Shown: positions 22,826 through 35,024 of the stretch, piece by piece
How the letters are laid out: each line of letters starts with the position of its first letter
How positions within the stretch are numbered: the first letter of the stretch is position 1
Source of the DNA: Chlorops oryzae
Taxonomy: Eukaryota; Arthropoda; Insecta; Diptera; Chloropidae
Assembly: GCA_020466095.1 (NCBI GenBank)
Contig: CM035807.1
Span: forward strand, 109,390,906-109,454,905
Reading direction: 5' to 3'
DNA length: 64,000 nt
The notes under the pieces: model-generated
Seen by the model: the letters and a program-made list of their open reading frames with translations, nothing else
Databases searched by the model: none
What the model was told of the DNA's origin: nothing
Program-made: the position numbers and the translations under genes

Positions 22826-23555
22826 GCGTTTTGTCTCCCTGTTTAAACGGGGACATTTAAATACATTGAGGAGGCAATTGGAGGGAGCTTCCCCCAGCCC
22901 TACTGTGAAAACACACATGAAAAGTTTTCAATGTTCAATAAAAATTGATATTCGCAAAAAACGTATAAAAATATTCGACAGTTTTTCTCAAATTACTTAT
23001 AAAAAAAGATTTTTTTTTTTATTAATAACGTAATTGAAAAAGTTTTCAAAAGCAAACGACCGCTTTAATGAATTAAATTGGGTTCGGTTAATTTCCTTTA
23101 AAAGGATTAATATCCTCAATATCGTTTGCATATTAATTTTTTTCTTCTGAACATTTCTAATGACGTGCGCATGAACAGCGAACATGAACATGAAAGAGGA
23201 ATAAAAAATATAAAAAAAAAAAAGAAATTGGAAAATAAATTTAGAAAAAGCAAAGCAAAAATACCTGCGACTGTTTCGCTTTTATTGCACATAATTGCAT
23301 AATATCAAGAAATAATTAGAGTAAAACTTGAAATTCGTTTAAACGCAAACCTCAAACCACGCCCCGCGCACTTGCGACCTGAGAGCGAGAGGAGGAGCAA
23401 CGCCACCAAATCGTCCGGCCAATTGAAACGAGCGAAAACCGAACGCAAGCCATCTTGAATTGTTGTCGAGTGGAATGGAATGGAAACGCGCTCGGCAAGA
23501 CGGCAGTGAGCAGAGCAGTTGCCACTTGTGTGTCGTTGAAAATTGCTGAACGCAT

Positions 23556-23572
23556 TCAGTTCGAGCTCAGTT
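23556..23572 (+). promoter_or_regulatory. cad: Candidate cad initiator motifs
   Basis: Two TCAGTT initiator matches (23556-23561, 23567-23572) lie about 510 bases before the cad start codon at the edge of a GC-richer stretch. No TATA box is seen at the right distance, and a downstream promoter element was not convincing at +28. Confidence 0.3.
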
Positions 23573-24076
23573 GGTTTCGTGCGCGGTAAGAGCGCATTAC
23601 TCGATGTTAAGAAAGCTAAAGCGAAAAATTTTAATCCTCAAATAATAAAACAATTCCATTCGATAGTATTGAATGACTCAATTAAACAAAGGTGTGTGTG
23701 TGTGTGTGTCAGCCTGTGCTGTCAAAAAACTACGAACGAATTGCATTTAAGAAAAAATAGCCAAATAAAAACAGAAAGAGAATAGTGCAAAACGGAAAAC
23801 GCAATCAAAACATAAGAACGAATTGAAAGAACAAGTTGAAAAGTAGAAAAGACGAAGAAGAAGAAGAAGAATTGCGCGGGATAAAGTGCAGAAGTGTCAA
23901 CATCAAATGTGATCGATAATACGATTGATCGTAGGGAAAAATTGCCAATAATTCAGGCAATCGGCAAACAATAACGGAAAAAAAAGAAAGAAAATCCAAC
24001 GTCTACGCGATCGTAACTTGGAAAAGGAGAAAAACTTCTTTGAAAGGAGGATAGCGAATAGAACACATCTCTCGAT

Positions 24077-24769
24077 ATGGTCTCATACTACAATACGCTC
24101 TCGTATTCGCAAAAGCATAGCGCCGCCAATTTGGCCTATCCGGGTGGACAGCCATGGCAGTGGACGACGAATTATCACACTCCACCGAATCCGCCATTTC
24201 TGGGCGAAATGGAAGGACCGCATACGGCACATCAAATGTATTACAATCCGCATCACATGTTCCATACAAGTGGTCATGGCGGGGCCACCGAATGGCACTC
24301 GCCATCGCATTCGGAGAACTTTCCACAGAGCGCCGCACACCAAATGCTTCAGCAGCATCATGTGCTCAATGGTGTCAGCAGCGTCACGTCGAACAGTTCC
24401 GTGGCTAGCTCCGGCAGCAGCGGCTCTACATCAGCCGGACCGATTTCTGGAATACCAATCTAAACGAATCGGCCGGAAGTGGAGATGCACCTATCGCCGA
24501 GGGACTGCCCTCGCCACCGATAACCGTTTCGGGCAGTGAAATTTCAAGTCCGGGCGTTCCAGCTTCTTCGTCGTCGCCACACCATTTGGCACATCATTTG
24601 ACTGCAAATAGCAACAACAACAACAATAACAACAGTCCATCGGCGAATAATAATAACAACAACAACAATAACAATTCACATGCAATCAATAATAATCGGA
24701 CGTCGCCAGTTAAGGCGCAATATTATGACTGGATGAAGAAACCATCGTACCCTACGCAACCAGCACCAG
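24077..24769 (+). CDS. cad: caudal, exon 1 (transactivation region; one frameshift)
   Basis: First coding exon of Caudal, the ParaHox homeodomain activator that patterns the posterior embryo, hindgut and gut. It starts MVSYYNTLSYSQKHSAANLAY, closely like fly Cad. It continues through His-, Ser- and Asn-rich low-complexity stretches and the LPSPPITVSGSEISSPG block to the hexapeptide-type motif YDWMKKPSYP (about residue 216), which contacts Exd-type partners in Hox proteins. It ends in phase 1 at a CAG|GTAAAA donor. The first frame hits TAA at 24461; the conserved LNES...EGLPSPP sequence resumes in another frame from 24460, so one base is missing within 24455-24460 (CCAAT). Conserved coding on both sides argues for an assembly indel. 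A 5' UTR of about 500 bases is expected upstream. Total Cad is about 399 residues with exon 2. Confidence 0.93.
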
Positions 24770-26466
24770 GTAAAAAAAAAAATTCTCTTTTTCTTGTCTC
24801 GATTTACTCATTTTCATTGGCCTTTTCACAAGAGGAAGAAAGGATTTGTTTTATATTTTCTTTTTCCAAATTTTTTCCACGTTAGCGGACAGTCCAATTT
24901 AGTTTTATTACAATTTATAACTGCGTAATTATTTTAAACTTTTGCGGATTTCGTGTCTGATGCCAATGAAAAGTTTTTGTCATGTACCCTCTGCCGCCTC
25001 TGATTTTTAAACTGATCGATCTTTACAGTTCGAAGCGTTTTTAACAAGCTGGTGGCAGTAGGAACTGCTATTCTCCTTCCTTTTTTTCAACTCGGAACTG
25101 TCAAATTTTGTATTGAATTTCGTTTGCTTAGATTTTAGGTCTGTTCCTGTTTTTTGAAAACTGTATGAAAATTGGGCAACATTTTTTTGAAAACTGTATG
25201 AAAATTGGGCACATTTTTTAAAACTGTATGAAAATTGGGCAAATTTTTTTTGAAAACTGTATGAAAATTGGGCAGTACATACGGAACGGGCTCGTTTCGA
25301 TTTGAACAAAATTAAACAACTAGCTGATTTTCGACATTTCCGAGTTTTGATACATTTGTTGTACATACTGTCACCACGTTGTTAAATTCGCCTTGGTAAA
25401 TGATATTTGACAAAATCCATTAGTTGGCCTATTTTTTTTTTTTAGATCGAAACTTTTCCTGGAGAGCCATATTTTGGTATTTTAACAAAATGATTTCATC
25501 AAAAGCACAGATATAGATCAATTGGCCTTTTGCAGCAGTTTTTTTTCGATTTAGGGATTTTACAAGATGTATTATTGTATATTTGTACTTTTCTTAGGGC
25601 GGACTGGCTTTTACGTGGAACATTTTTCGGGCAAAGTTAATTACTTTGCATTAATAAGCTGCGTACTGTATGCTTATCATGTAAAGCTGTTGCATTTGAA
25701 ACAGTTCTTTTTTATGTCTTGCGCACTTAGGTGTCCATTTGATCAACTGTCTCGCAGTATTCGATACATTTTAGCTGGATCGACAGTGGACTGGCTTTAC
25801 CTCTGGGCGGAATTTCTCTGCATTTTGTTTGAATCGTTCAAAGTGAGCTTGTTTGAATTTCTGCATTTAAGTTTTTTATAAATTCTTTTTAAGTCATCAA
25901 TGCAAAAATTTTGATAAACAATCAAACATTGAAGCAGTTCACAAACTGACAACATAAACTAGTGAGCTATTTTGACAACAAATTAATTTTTTGCTAATGG
26001 TAACGTTTACGAAGCTGTAGTTCAACTCAAAAATTTTTATGTAGATAGAAATTTTAGACAATTTATAAATAAAATTATTTTAAAAAAAATAATAAAAATT
26101 TCATAGCAAAAAATAAATTTTTTTTCCAGGAAGTTGATTACGCGAGCGTATATACGGTATTATCCACTATTGAATGTTTTGTCTTTGAATACTATAACAT
26201 AATGTAGAATTAACGTGAACTCGATTATCGTTTTTATTATTACAATAACGTTTTCGGTGTATACATCCGTATATTATTCATAATTCTGTAAGAGTTTACG
26301 TGTGATAATCTCAAGTCGAATATGTCTGTGATCGTAGGGAAAAAAGCTTAAGTCGACATAAGCGAGAATTAAGTTAATGGCTCTGAAGCTATAAGGAAGT
26401 GAGGGCGATAAGGTGTGTTCAATCTATTTTCAAATATCATAATTTTATACAAAGTTATTTGCATTT

Positions 26467-26671
26467 GGGCAATTCCATGAATACTGTCCCACCTGTGACA
26501 CTTATTTTTTTTTAGGTTTAAGCTCGTTTTAATGAAGAAAAAGGACGTGATTTTAAAAAATTCTAGTTTTTGAAAGCCTTTAAAAATAGTTAGGCACTGA
26601 AATTATGCATTTTTTGCTCTGAATGACTGTCACGGGTGTCACCGGTGGGACCGTTTCTCCTGGAATTGCCC
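26467..26671. mobile_element. 205-bp TIR element (GGGCAATTCCA family)
   Basis: Ends GGGCAATTCCA and TGGAATTGCCC are inverted repeats, continued imperfectly inward by GTCCCACCTGTGACAC and GTGTCACCGGTGGGAC. An ATTT tetranucleotide flanks both sides. There is no coding capacity. Weaker relatives occur near 19733-19915 and 40750-40960. Confidence 0.65.
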
Positions 26672-27101
26672 ATTTACTTTTTAGTTAATATATTTATGCG
26701 GAAAAAATTTTACTTAAGAAAAAACCAAGGGGTATTTCAAGATATTTTCAACTCGGAACAGTCAAAATTTGCATTGAATTTCATATGATTACATTTTATA
26801 TGAACAAAATATAAACAATGATAGCTCTTTGTACTTAAATGAGCTTTTTGTTTCTAAAAAGTCACAAATATGGACATTGGAGTGATGAAAAAAAAATATT
26901 TAGATGGCAGATCGGGGCAGTTAGGTGAGATCTGCCTCGATCAGAAAAACATTCTGCCGCCGGAGTTAGTAAAATCCTTTCGACAGACTGTTCTAGAGCG
27001 ATGACATTGCAAAAGAAGGATAATAACACTAGCTAACAAAATTCGGAATTTTTGGGAGAGCAGAGTCAAATTGTTGATTTTGAAACTAATTTAGGATCAT
27101 T

Positions 27102-27192
27102 GATCATGAAAATGGCATACATTTGGTTTGCTTAAATAAATAAATAACAATAATATTCTTCGGTAAAATGAATGTATGCCCTTTTCGTGATC
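27102..27192. repeat. Short foldback, 22-bp arms
   Basis: Arms 27102-27123 and 27171-27192 pair with two mismatches around a 47-nt AT-rich loop. This is possibly a degenerate MITE. Confidence 0.55.
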
Positions 27193-27378
27193 AGCGACCA
27201 CAAAAATTATGTTTCAGCGATTCCCTTATTTGTAAACTGGTGTAATTAAACATACAAATAGGCACACAAAGACAACTGTTACGTCAGCTACCATCCAATT
27301 TTGTGCAACATCGTGTGATAGCGTAAAATCCAACTGCAAATACGAAAATTCTATATTAGATATTTTAAGTCAGTATGG

Positions 27379-28330
27379 CACTGTTGCCAGATTTTTAGGG
27401 GAATCTCCCCTAAATCAGAAGACATTTATGATCTTTAGTGGAGTCTAAGGGCAGACAAGTGGTCACTGAAATTTGTATAGGACCTTATGGGACCAAGATT
27501 TTGTTTTTTTGAAGATTTTAAGGGGGTCTTCACATTGAGCAACTTTTTTTTCGACTTTTTTTTTTGCATTTATTTATAGCTTGGGTAGTTGTGAATATGC
27601 CCCTAAAAGGATTTTTTGAAATTCGAAATAGTTTAGAGGATATAGCCTTCTTTGTCGAGCAAGATCTGCGCTAAAACGAGTAATTTTTGCGTTGCTTCAA
27701 ACTTTAAACGCGTTTATCTCGAAACCACGTTTTTCGAACTGGCGGCCATGATATCTCCAGTTCAACTGAACCGATTTTCATGAAACAAAGTGGAATCGAC
27801 GCAGAATTGTCACCATTCTCGGGTGAATCTCGACCATAATTTTAAAAAATTTTTTACTATTTTTTTTTTACACTAAACTACAAAAAAAAAGCCCGAAATT
27901 GAAATTTTTTTTTGAATGGCCGCCATTTTGTCAAAAAAAATCACAAAATTAAGCTTGAGGTTCACCCGAGAATTACATCTATACTGATTATAACCCCGTT
28001 TTTTTTTCCATTTCGGACGCTCCGGAGACCCGGAATCGTGGCCGCCGTGACGGCACCTTTTTTTTCACACCAACTTTGAAGTCTCATTACTTTTTGAACA
28101 GCCCACGTATCGAGGCAAAAAAATTTTTTTTATTTACTTTGAACCTTTTGTAATACAATAAATAAAAAAAGTTTTCAATTATTCTTTGCGTTTTCAAATA
28201 AGAATTTTTTTAAAAAGGGTCCAAAAAACGGGTTTTCAATGAGAAGACCCCCTTAAATTCAATTTTAGGGAATTTTGTCCTAGTTTTGAGACATTCAGGG
28301 GAATATTCCCCTAAAAATCTGGCAACAGTG
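27379..28330. mobile_element. hAT MITE carrying a nested TTAA element
   Basis: Inverted ends start CACTGTTGCCAGATTTTTAG (about 26 bp) and are flanked by the exact 8-bp duplication CAGTATGG at 27371-27378 and 28331-28338, which marks a hAT-type insertion. Without the nested insert the element is about 217-221 bp and largely palindromic. Confidence 0.9.
27522..28252. mobile_element. Nested TTAA-flanked (piggyBac-like) element, 731 bp
   Basis: Inverted ends GGGGGTCTTCACATTGA and TCAATGAGAAGACCCCC (17 bp, one mismatch) are bounded on both sides by TTAA (27518-27521 and 28253-28256), the diagnostic target of piggyBac-type transposition. The interior has no long open frame, so it is non-autonomous. 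It lies wholly inside the hAT MITE and is therefore the younger insertion. Confidence 0.82.
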
Positions 28331-28691
28331 CAGTATGGGCCCCTAGTTAGGCATCACTTGACTCTGATGGTTTCCACACACAGTGTACCAAATTTTATCT
28401 CATGCAGGGGTATAGCCACAAACAATATCCATTGGTCGAGATTCGGTGCCAGCTCACTTTATCAACAACCAAAGGCCCAGATAGACCTCCACAAGGTGAA
28501 CTCTCAAAGACGAAGCACTAAAGCCAAACTGACCGTGGGGCTCCTGGCCCCTGCTGTACCAATTTAACAACGTCGATTAGTCAAACTTTCGTGCCACTAA
28601 AGCCACTATCAGTTTGCGATTCTAATCCTAATCACTCAGTACTGTTAGACTAGGCTAGGGCTAGGGTCCGCGGGTTTGCCAAGCCCGTAAA

Positions 28692-29298
28692 CCATAAATG
28701 GTTCCCCTCGCGGGAGCAAATACGCAAATGTATGGAATGCTCAAGAAAACAAAAAACTACTAGCTGTGCAACACTCGCGCACGATTTAGGCTTGATTAAG
28801 CCGAAATTAAACAAATGCCAGCGAATCCATAAAAATAAATCACACAAATTTTGATAAATCGAACCCCAAAAATTCAAAAATCTTAAATCTACAAATTTCT
28901 CGATACGAAACGAGTATCGGTCAATAAGTCTTTCGTTATGTAAATATTTATGTGAATAAGCCTCGATGTCACTCTGTTGATTTGTTGACTGATGGATTAA
29001 CGAAACTCAAGAAATTTTAAATAACCGAGAAAGATCCAGCGGTCGGATACGGAACCCTTTAAAACGGCTACGGCATGGAATACAACGGACCGGTACAAAT
29101 CCAAAGAACATACCATAAAAATTAATTGCGCCCCATCGGTTTTTATAGTCTTAATGGATAAACGCGGAGAGAGAGAGAGAGCCATAAATCGATGTGAAAA
29201 CATTTTAAGACAAATAAGCGCATTCCAAGTCCAAACTCTGACATCAATGTCAGTCCAGCCATAGTCAAATGTTCAACAAAAACCACGATAAAGTTCAT

Positions 29299-29335
<37 letters not shown>

Positions 29336-30220
29336 AAAATAATAAAAAAAAACAAATCAAAAAAGAAAAGAAAACGAAAGAAGAGATGAAAATGTCGGGA
29401 ACTCCTTTCGCACCTTTCGGCTGGATCGGGATATCGGCATGAAATTCCCGAGTCGCTTGACGATTTCCAGCCAGCGTTGCCGTATTTACATAGGCGGCAA
29501 TATCATTTCTCTGCACGATTTCCCACTAATTGTTGTGAGAGAAATTCCAAAATAATTAATTTTTTCATTCGATTTTTTGGGGTCTTTTTGTTTTGGTAGC
29601 AGCTAATGGAGCCGCCAATCCGTAGCCGTTGTGACTTTGTGGCTCTTACCTTTGCACGAAATGAATTCATATTGGAAGGGAATTAATTTATGGCTGCGAA
29701 TGATTTACGACAGAGAATTAGTCAATAACTTAAGATTTTGATGGCCGGATAGTGCTTGTTTATGGTTCGCACAAGGTTGACACACTTCATGCAGCTTTTT
29801 TTTTTTTTTTTTTTTTGGAGGATTGGGTATCAACATAAGCCGCATAAAGTTGGGTTTTTTGTTTTTCTTTTCTGTGAAGCACAAAAATTATAATTTTTCC
29901 AACCTAAAAAAAAAAGAAAAGAAAGTCTGAAGAATGTTCCGAGTGCCCTTGTAGGAAGTTAAGTAGTCCCTTTTCGACCAGTTCAATTCATTAACGTTCA
30001 TTTACATTAACCGTTTCGCCGGTAGGTCAAAGAAAACTTAGGCCCTACCCTCGTCGTTTCGGTTTCGGTTCAACATCGTTCTTGGAGTAATTGCCAAGTT
30101 CATCGTTGTCAGTGTTGCCCTTGTTGTCGCTTGAAAAAGATTTGCTAAGTGTCGCTATTTAATTTTTATTGGATCAAATTCATTTTTATATTGTTCATTT
30201 TTCTTTTTATCGCTTTATGG
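28692..30220 (+). promoter_or_regulatory. Cluster of five TTTATGG sites
   Basis: TTTATGG or its complement occurs at 28692, 29182, 29687, 29759 and 30214 within 1.53 kb of intron. TTTATGG/TTTATTG-type sites are known targets of Caudal and of posterior Hox proteins, so this is a candidate autoregulatory or Hox-responsive enhancer. The factor assignment is inference. Confidence 0.4.
29300..29333 (+). repeat. Poly(A) run of about 34 bases
   Basis: Uninterrupted A run followed by A-rich sequence to about 29390. No retroelement was recognised upstream, so it is scored only as a homopolymer. Confidence 0.8.
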
Positions 30221-30955
30221 TGCGGCCTTTAATAAATTCGGTTCAATTCCTTTTTCGTTATATGAGCGAATGCGCAAATGCCATTATTATTTTTTTAATT
30301 ATTAAATTTTTTTTTTTTTTTTTTTTGTCGTTCTTCAGACGCGATAATAGTACGATATACCCGAACAACTCATCAAGTTTTTTTCAACCAAATAAAGTTC
30401 GCCGAAATGGGCTCCATCGGAGCGATCTGCAGTGGAGAAAGAAAGCGTTAATCTAATCACAAAAATGAGGCTTTTATTGCCACACCTATTGACGACAATG
30501 AAACGCAAGTGAAACGATCCAACTTTGAGGCTCAGTCGTCGGATTGTTTAGGGAATAGATTATTTCTAGGAATTTAAAAATAAGCAGATAAGTAGATAAG
30601 CTTATTTTTTTTTTTGTTCTGTTTTTTAAGAAAACCCCATTTAAGGGTTAAAGAATTTGTTGGGAAAATTCTTTCAAGGCAAAATGTCTGCTGACCCAAA
30701 ATTTTATTAGCATCGAAAGAGAATTTTTTCCTTCAAAATACTTCCAGAATAATTTCTACACCGAGAGAAATAACAACAGTTAAATCAACTACTTAGAACA
30801 GTTAAAGTAAGAGTGGTCAAATAAACTGTATTCCGCGTTAAATGCACTGAAAAAGGCAGTCAAATGAACAGTTGAAAAACAGTTACTTTTTATGTTCAAA
30901 ATCGCTTTCGTTCACTTAGACGTATAAGTTCGCATTCTGATCAACCGTCTCCGGA

Positions 30956-31033
30956 GGTTTCGATAGCTCAGTTGTTTAAGCTGTGACTCGACAGTCGTGA
31001 GCTTCGGGGTTCTATCCCTGCTGGCGGCGGGAA
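30956..31033 (+). repeat. tRNA-like unit 1 (Pol III A and B boxes)
   Basis: TAGCTCAGTTG (30964-30974) matches an A box and GGTTCTATCC (31008-31017) a B box at normal tRNA spacing. A T arm can form, and T runs that could terminate Pol III follow. The anticodon stem closes on a loop of only four bases and no acceptor stem pairs well, so it is a tRNA-derived unit rather than a functional tRNA. Confidence 0.6.
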
Positions 31034-31261
31034 TTTTTTCTGAATTTTTTTTTAATTACAGTTTTTTTTTTTTTTGTTCAGAGTGTAGTTGTTTTGGAAG
31101 ACAAAAATTTCTCCTAAATTTTTAAGGTTTTAATTTATTTAATTTTTTTTTAATGGTTCATTTTCAAGCAAAAAATTTTGGGAGTGAAACAATTCCTTAA
31201 GCACGTTCCCAAAACTTGAGCAACCATAACTCAAGTGAGCATTTTGACCAACAAATTAAAT

Positions 31262-31340
31262 TCGTTCGTTTAGCGTAATGGGTTAAGACGTTCGCCCAGC
31301 GAAGTGGAGGTCAGCGGTTCAAGGCTCGGCCGAGGCGAGA
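31262..31340 (+). repeat. tRNA-like unit 2 (Pol III A and B boxes)
   Basis: TAGCGTAATGGG (31271-31282) and GGTTCAAGGCTC (31316-31327) match A and B boxes at tRNA spacing. The anticodon stem (TTCGC/GCGAA) closes on three bases, so it is not a functional tRNA. It has the same orientation as unit 1, about 300 bases downstream. Confidence 0.58.
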
Positions 31341-32658
31341 AAATTTAAAGAGATGAAAGAGAAAAAGATTTAAATAGAAACAAATAAATAAAGAAAAAAT
31401 ATAATAATTTAATAAAAAAAAAAAAAATATTAATAAAAGAAGATAAAAAAAAGTCAAAGCAAAAATTAATTTTTTTTTTCCCAGTCGCTGGTGAGAGTTG
31501 ATTTAACCGCGAGACAGTTATATCCTTATTGACTGTGTTTGTACTGTTGAATTGACCGCTACTACACATAAGCTAACAATTAACGGTGAACTCGGTTATT
31601 TTAACCTGCTTTTTTCAGTTAATATAACTACCTTTTTCTCTCGGTGTAACAATTTTGAATCGAGACCATTTAGTCTGTGTATTTATCTATAAATACCCTC
31701 ATGTCAGTGCCGATGACACTTTGAGATTTAATGTGTCAATAGTGGAATATTCACAGAACCGTCTGAATTTATGCTCCCCATATGTATTAAACAGCCATTC
31801 AATGATATCCACAGTGCCCAATCAAAAAAAATTTGAAGAAAAAAACTCTTTTTGGGGGGGTTAAAAGATACGTCCGATGTGTAAACAAATCACCAAATGT
31901 GAAGAGAAAAAGACTATGTTCTTTGATAAGGCTATAAAATGGAACAAAAATGGCTTCGCACCTTCTCACTTTGGGGTGAATCTACGTTGTTATCGCCTTT
32001 ATTTTATTTGGCTTTATTTTTTTTTTGGGAAACTTGTTCGACACAGAGGGTACATTTGGCCTCCTATTAGTCTGACTGTATAAGTTCAATGTATGGTGTG
32101 GAATATTGGATTGAACATTTAGCAGACAATAGACTAGATCCAGAAGAGTCGTCGTACAGTCTGTGAAAATTCAGTCTACCCTGGAGACGGCTGATTATTT
32201 ATCTGTAGACTTTTCAATTGTATTTAATATGTCCTTGGGGTTTTTGTCCTTTTCAAAGTTCGTTATCAATATCATTAAATTAAATGAGTTGAGCCTCCGT
32301 TTTCAACCATTCTTCGGCCTTGGGAGGAACTCTCAAATCTTCTCGATTAGTTTTAGGACAAACGAAAAGCCATCCAAATCCTCCGTCACTATTTTTTTAT
32401 CGATTAGATTTCATTCCATCCAAATATTTCAAAAACAAGTGTTAAAAAAGAGGTTTCCGCTTATCGGCCGTTATCAGTTGGAGTCAGAAAAAAAAGGAGA
32501 AGAATTTTAACACATAAAGCTGCATATGTTTCCTTTTCATATATTTGAGAAATACCAGAATTTGACAACATGTCTGTCAATCAAATGTAGCCATCGTCTG
32601 AGAAGAATTTGAACTTTGGCAAGCGAGCTGTCACGGCGAACACCTTCGTCAAACAATG

Positions 32659-32682
<24 letters not shown>
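32659..32682 (+). repeat. (TC)12 microsatellite
   Basis: Perfect dinucleotide run in the cad intron; a similar (TC)n tract lies at about 33436-33454. On the minus strand these are GA repeats of the kind bound by GAGA factor. Confidence 0.75.
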
Positions 32683-32689
<7 letters not shown>

Positions 32690-34376
32690 CTCGCTATCTC
32701 TCTTGCACTAAATTCGCCATGCTAAAACCGGAAAGAAAATCAAAAATAAATCGCCCCCAAAAAGTAAATCGTACAAAAGATTTGCGGTCAGTCATAACAT
32801 GGTTAATGAATTATGAATAATGACAATGATAATAATATTGTAGTAATAATAAAAAGTTATTATTCCTAATATTTTTAATCGTTTAATAATACAATAAAGT
32901 AGCAGCAATCATTATTAAAAATTAAATGGCCAAATCGTATGCGTACTCCCGCTGTAAATATTCGAGAGTGAAGAATTATGGCAATGGTTATTGGCTTTAT
33001 TGACGCTGTATCATTATTGCTACTTGTCGCCCGCTAATGGCTTTGATTGCGTTGCTGCGTCGCTGCGTCATTGCGTCGGCGCGTTCGAAGCCTAAATCGA
33101 AATCCTGCTTTACAATTTCGCATTTCTTCCAACAACACAACACAATGCGTAGCACGCGTAAAAAGATCTACCTGCGCGGGTTTCAATTACAATATTTACC
33201 TTTGGTCTTCATATCAAACAAATAAAAATAATAAAATAACAAATATTGTAAAGTAATTAACCCATCTGGGCGCTGGATTGACTCTTTGACTCCTGCTATT
33301 TATGTACATTCGGCCCCAATAAATTTTTATTTTTTTTTTTTGAGCGCTCTTCTTACGCGCGAGCACACGAGGAAGAGGAAACAAAATCAGAGCAATCATG
33401 CCGCACGGAAGTGAGTCGGAAAGGAAGGAAATTTTTCTCTCTCTCTCTCTCTCTTGATTCTTTTAATTTCATTTACGACAGCCATTCACGTCGCTTTAAC
33501 GGTATTATGCTCCACAATTATGGGCGCCATAGAACTGTCAACTTTGCTTTCTTTTTATGAAGACAGATTAACGGTAATAATAGTGGTTCAATATAGCTTT
33601 ACGGCTCGAATAAAATATGGTAGATTGGATCATATGTTTATTCAGGCGAAGGAGGTCTATTAAAATAGAATACAATATCGTCGTCTTTGATTGAAAATCA
33701 AACTCATAAAAAAAAAATTAAAAAGGAACCAACCAACTTTGTATGATTGAATTCTTTTGTTTTCTTTTCGAAATAGTTAAAAAGTATCCTTTTGATTTAC
33801 TTCGGTGATATTTTTTTTTTTGAATTAACTTTCTTAACAGCAATTAAAATTTTCCTCCATTTCTCTCGCTCCCTCTCTCACTATCTCGTAAGAGAAAAAT
33901 GATTAAATACTCTTGACAAAATTGAATTTATCCATCTGGCTTGACTTATGATGAACCATTTTGAAAAAAAAAATTCCTAATTTGTTATTTATGCTTTTTA
34001 AGGGACTTGCAGTGAAGCCGAACGAATGCGAAACTCATCCCATTTAGAAGAATTCACAGAATTGTTGGACTCAAGCGGTACGAACAAAAAACTTTTTTCA
34101 AGCATAAATGTCTCGATTTTTTAATCTTTATTTCGCATGAACTCATTCGAAATGCTTTCATTAATGGCATGGTGTGTTTTTTTTTTTTTTTGTTTTTCGC
34201 CATATGATTCTTTTGTTTTTTATTCTAATTTGAAACGCAAATTTTGAAAAGGCGAAATCCTCTTGAGACGATTCATGCCTTCTTTCTAAGAGCGCAGGAA
34301 TTTCTGAACAAGAATCCTGCAATTATTCCACGCATGCAAACATGTGGAAGCAGTTTCAATCAACTGCGCTTTTGAT

Positions 34377-35024
34377 TAGGGATGTGCCGGATAGCAAATT
34401 TCCGGATAATAACCGGGGATACCGGATATCCGATACAAAATACCATGTAACCGGCCGATTATCTTAATATAATTTTTCTGTATGAAATTGTAAATTAGCT
34501 GTCCGCTCTGAACACAAATTGACAGATAGACTTAAATTAGTTTTCTGGCAACGCTGTTCAAGTGATACAATCAGCTACTTTTATAAACTTTGAGAGTCAA
34601 GGCGTACTATATGGTCAAGGCAGTGATCGATGCAAAAAAATTTTTGGCAAACTTTGCTTAGGTACTTCCAAGGCGAAATCTTTATATAATGTGAAACAGA
34701 ATGGCATCCAATATCTCAACTTAAAGTAAATGGCTATGAAATACCTTTGCCCACCGCCTTCATCAGTGGAATCGGAAAGACTTTTTAGCGCTATAAGCTC
34801 TATGTATACAGAAAATAGAAACAGATTGTTACCAGAAAATGCTGAAAAGTTGATATTTATAATGAAAACTATTAAAATTGTCAACTTTTGCTATTGATTT
34901 GTTTATAAAAAATATTTAAAATTTTTTAATTTATTTTAATATCCGGCCGGATAGTAGCAATATATTCGAATATGTCTGGATATGCCGGATACAGGATAGT
35001 TACCGGATATCCGGCACATCCCTA
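34377..35024 (+). mobile_element. Internally deleted hAT element, 648 bp
   Basis: Inverted ends TAGGGATGTGCCGGATA and its complement, with the 8-bp target duplication CTTTTGAT / CTTTCGAT (34369-34376, 35025-35032; one mismatch). Subterminal CCGGATA motifs are repeated many times. It retains the tail of a transposase gene, so it is a deletion derivative of an autonomous hAT. Confidence 0.9.
34730..34897 (+). pseudogene. hAT transposase C-terminal (dimerisation) remnant
   Basis: A 55-codon frame includes KYLCPPPSSVESERLFSAIS and NRLLPENAEKLIF, the signature of the hAT C-terminal dimerisation domain. The upstream catalytic region is missing, removed by the internal deletion, so no active transposase is encoded. 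Confidence 0.85.

Larger units (their letters stand above)
30758..31647. mobile_element. 890-bp TIR element containing tRNA-like units
   Basis: Inverted ends ACACCGAGAGAAA and TTTCTCTCGGTGT (13 bp), extending imperfectly into AACAGTTAAAT/AGTTAATAT. A clear target duplication was not found. The interior has repeated CAGTTA/GTCAAAT motifs near both ends and two tRNA-like segments in the middle. No transposase frame. Confidence 0.65.

Noticed and set aside
30956..31340. Functional tRNA genes
   Set aside because: A and B boxes are good, but the anticodon loops are three or four bases and the acceptor stems do not pair.
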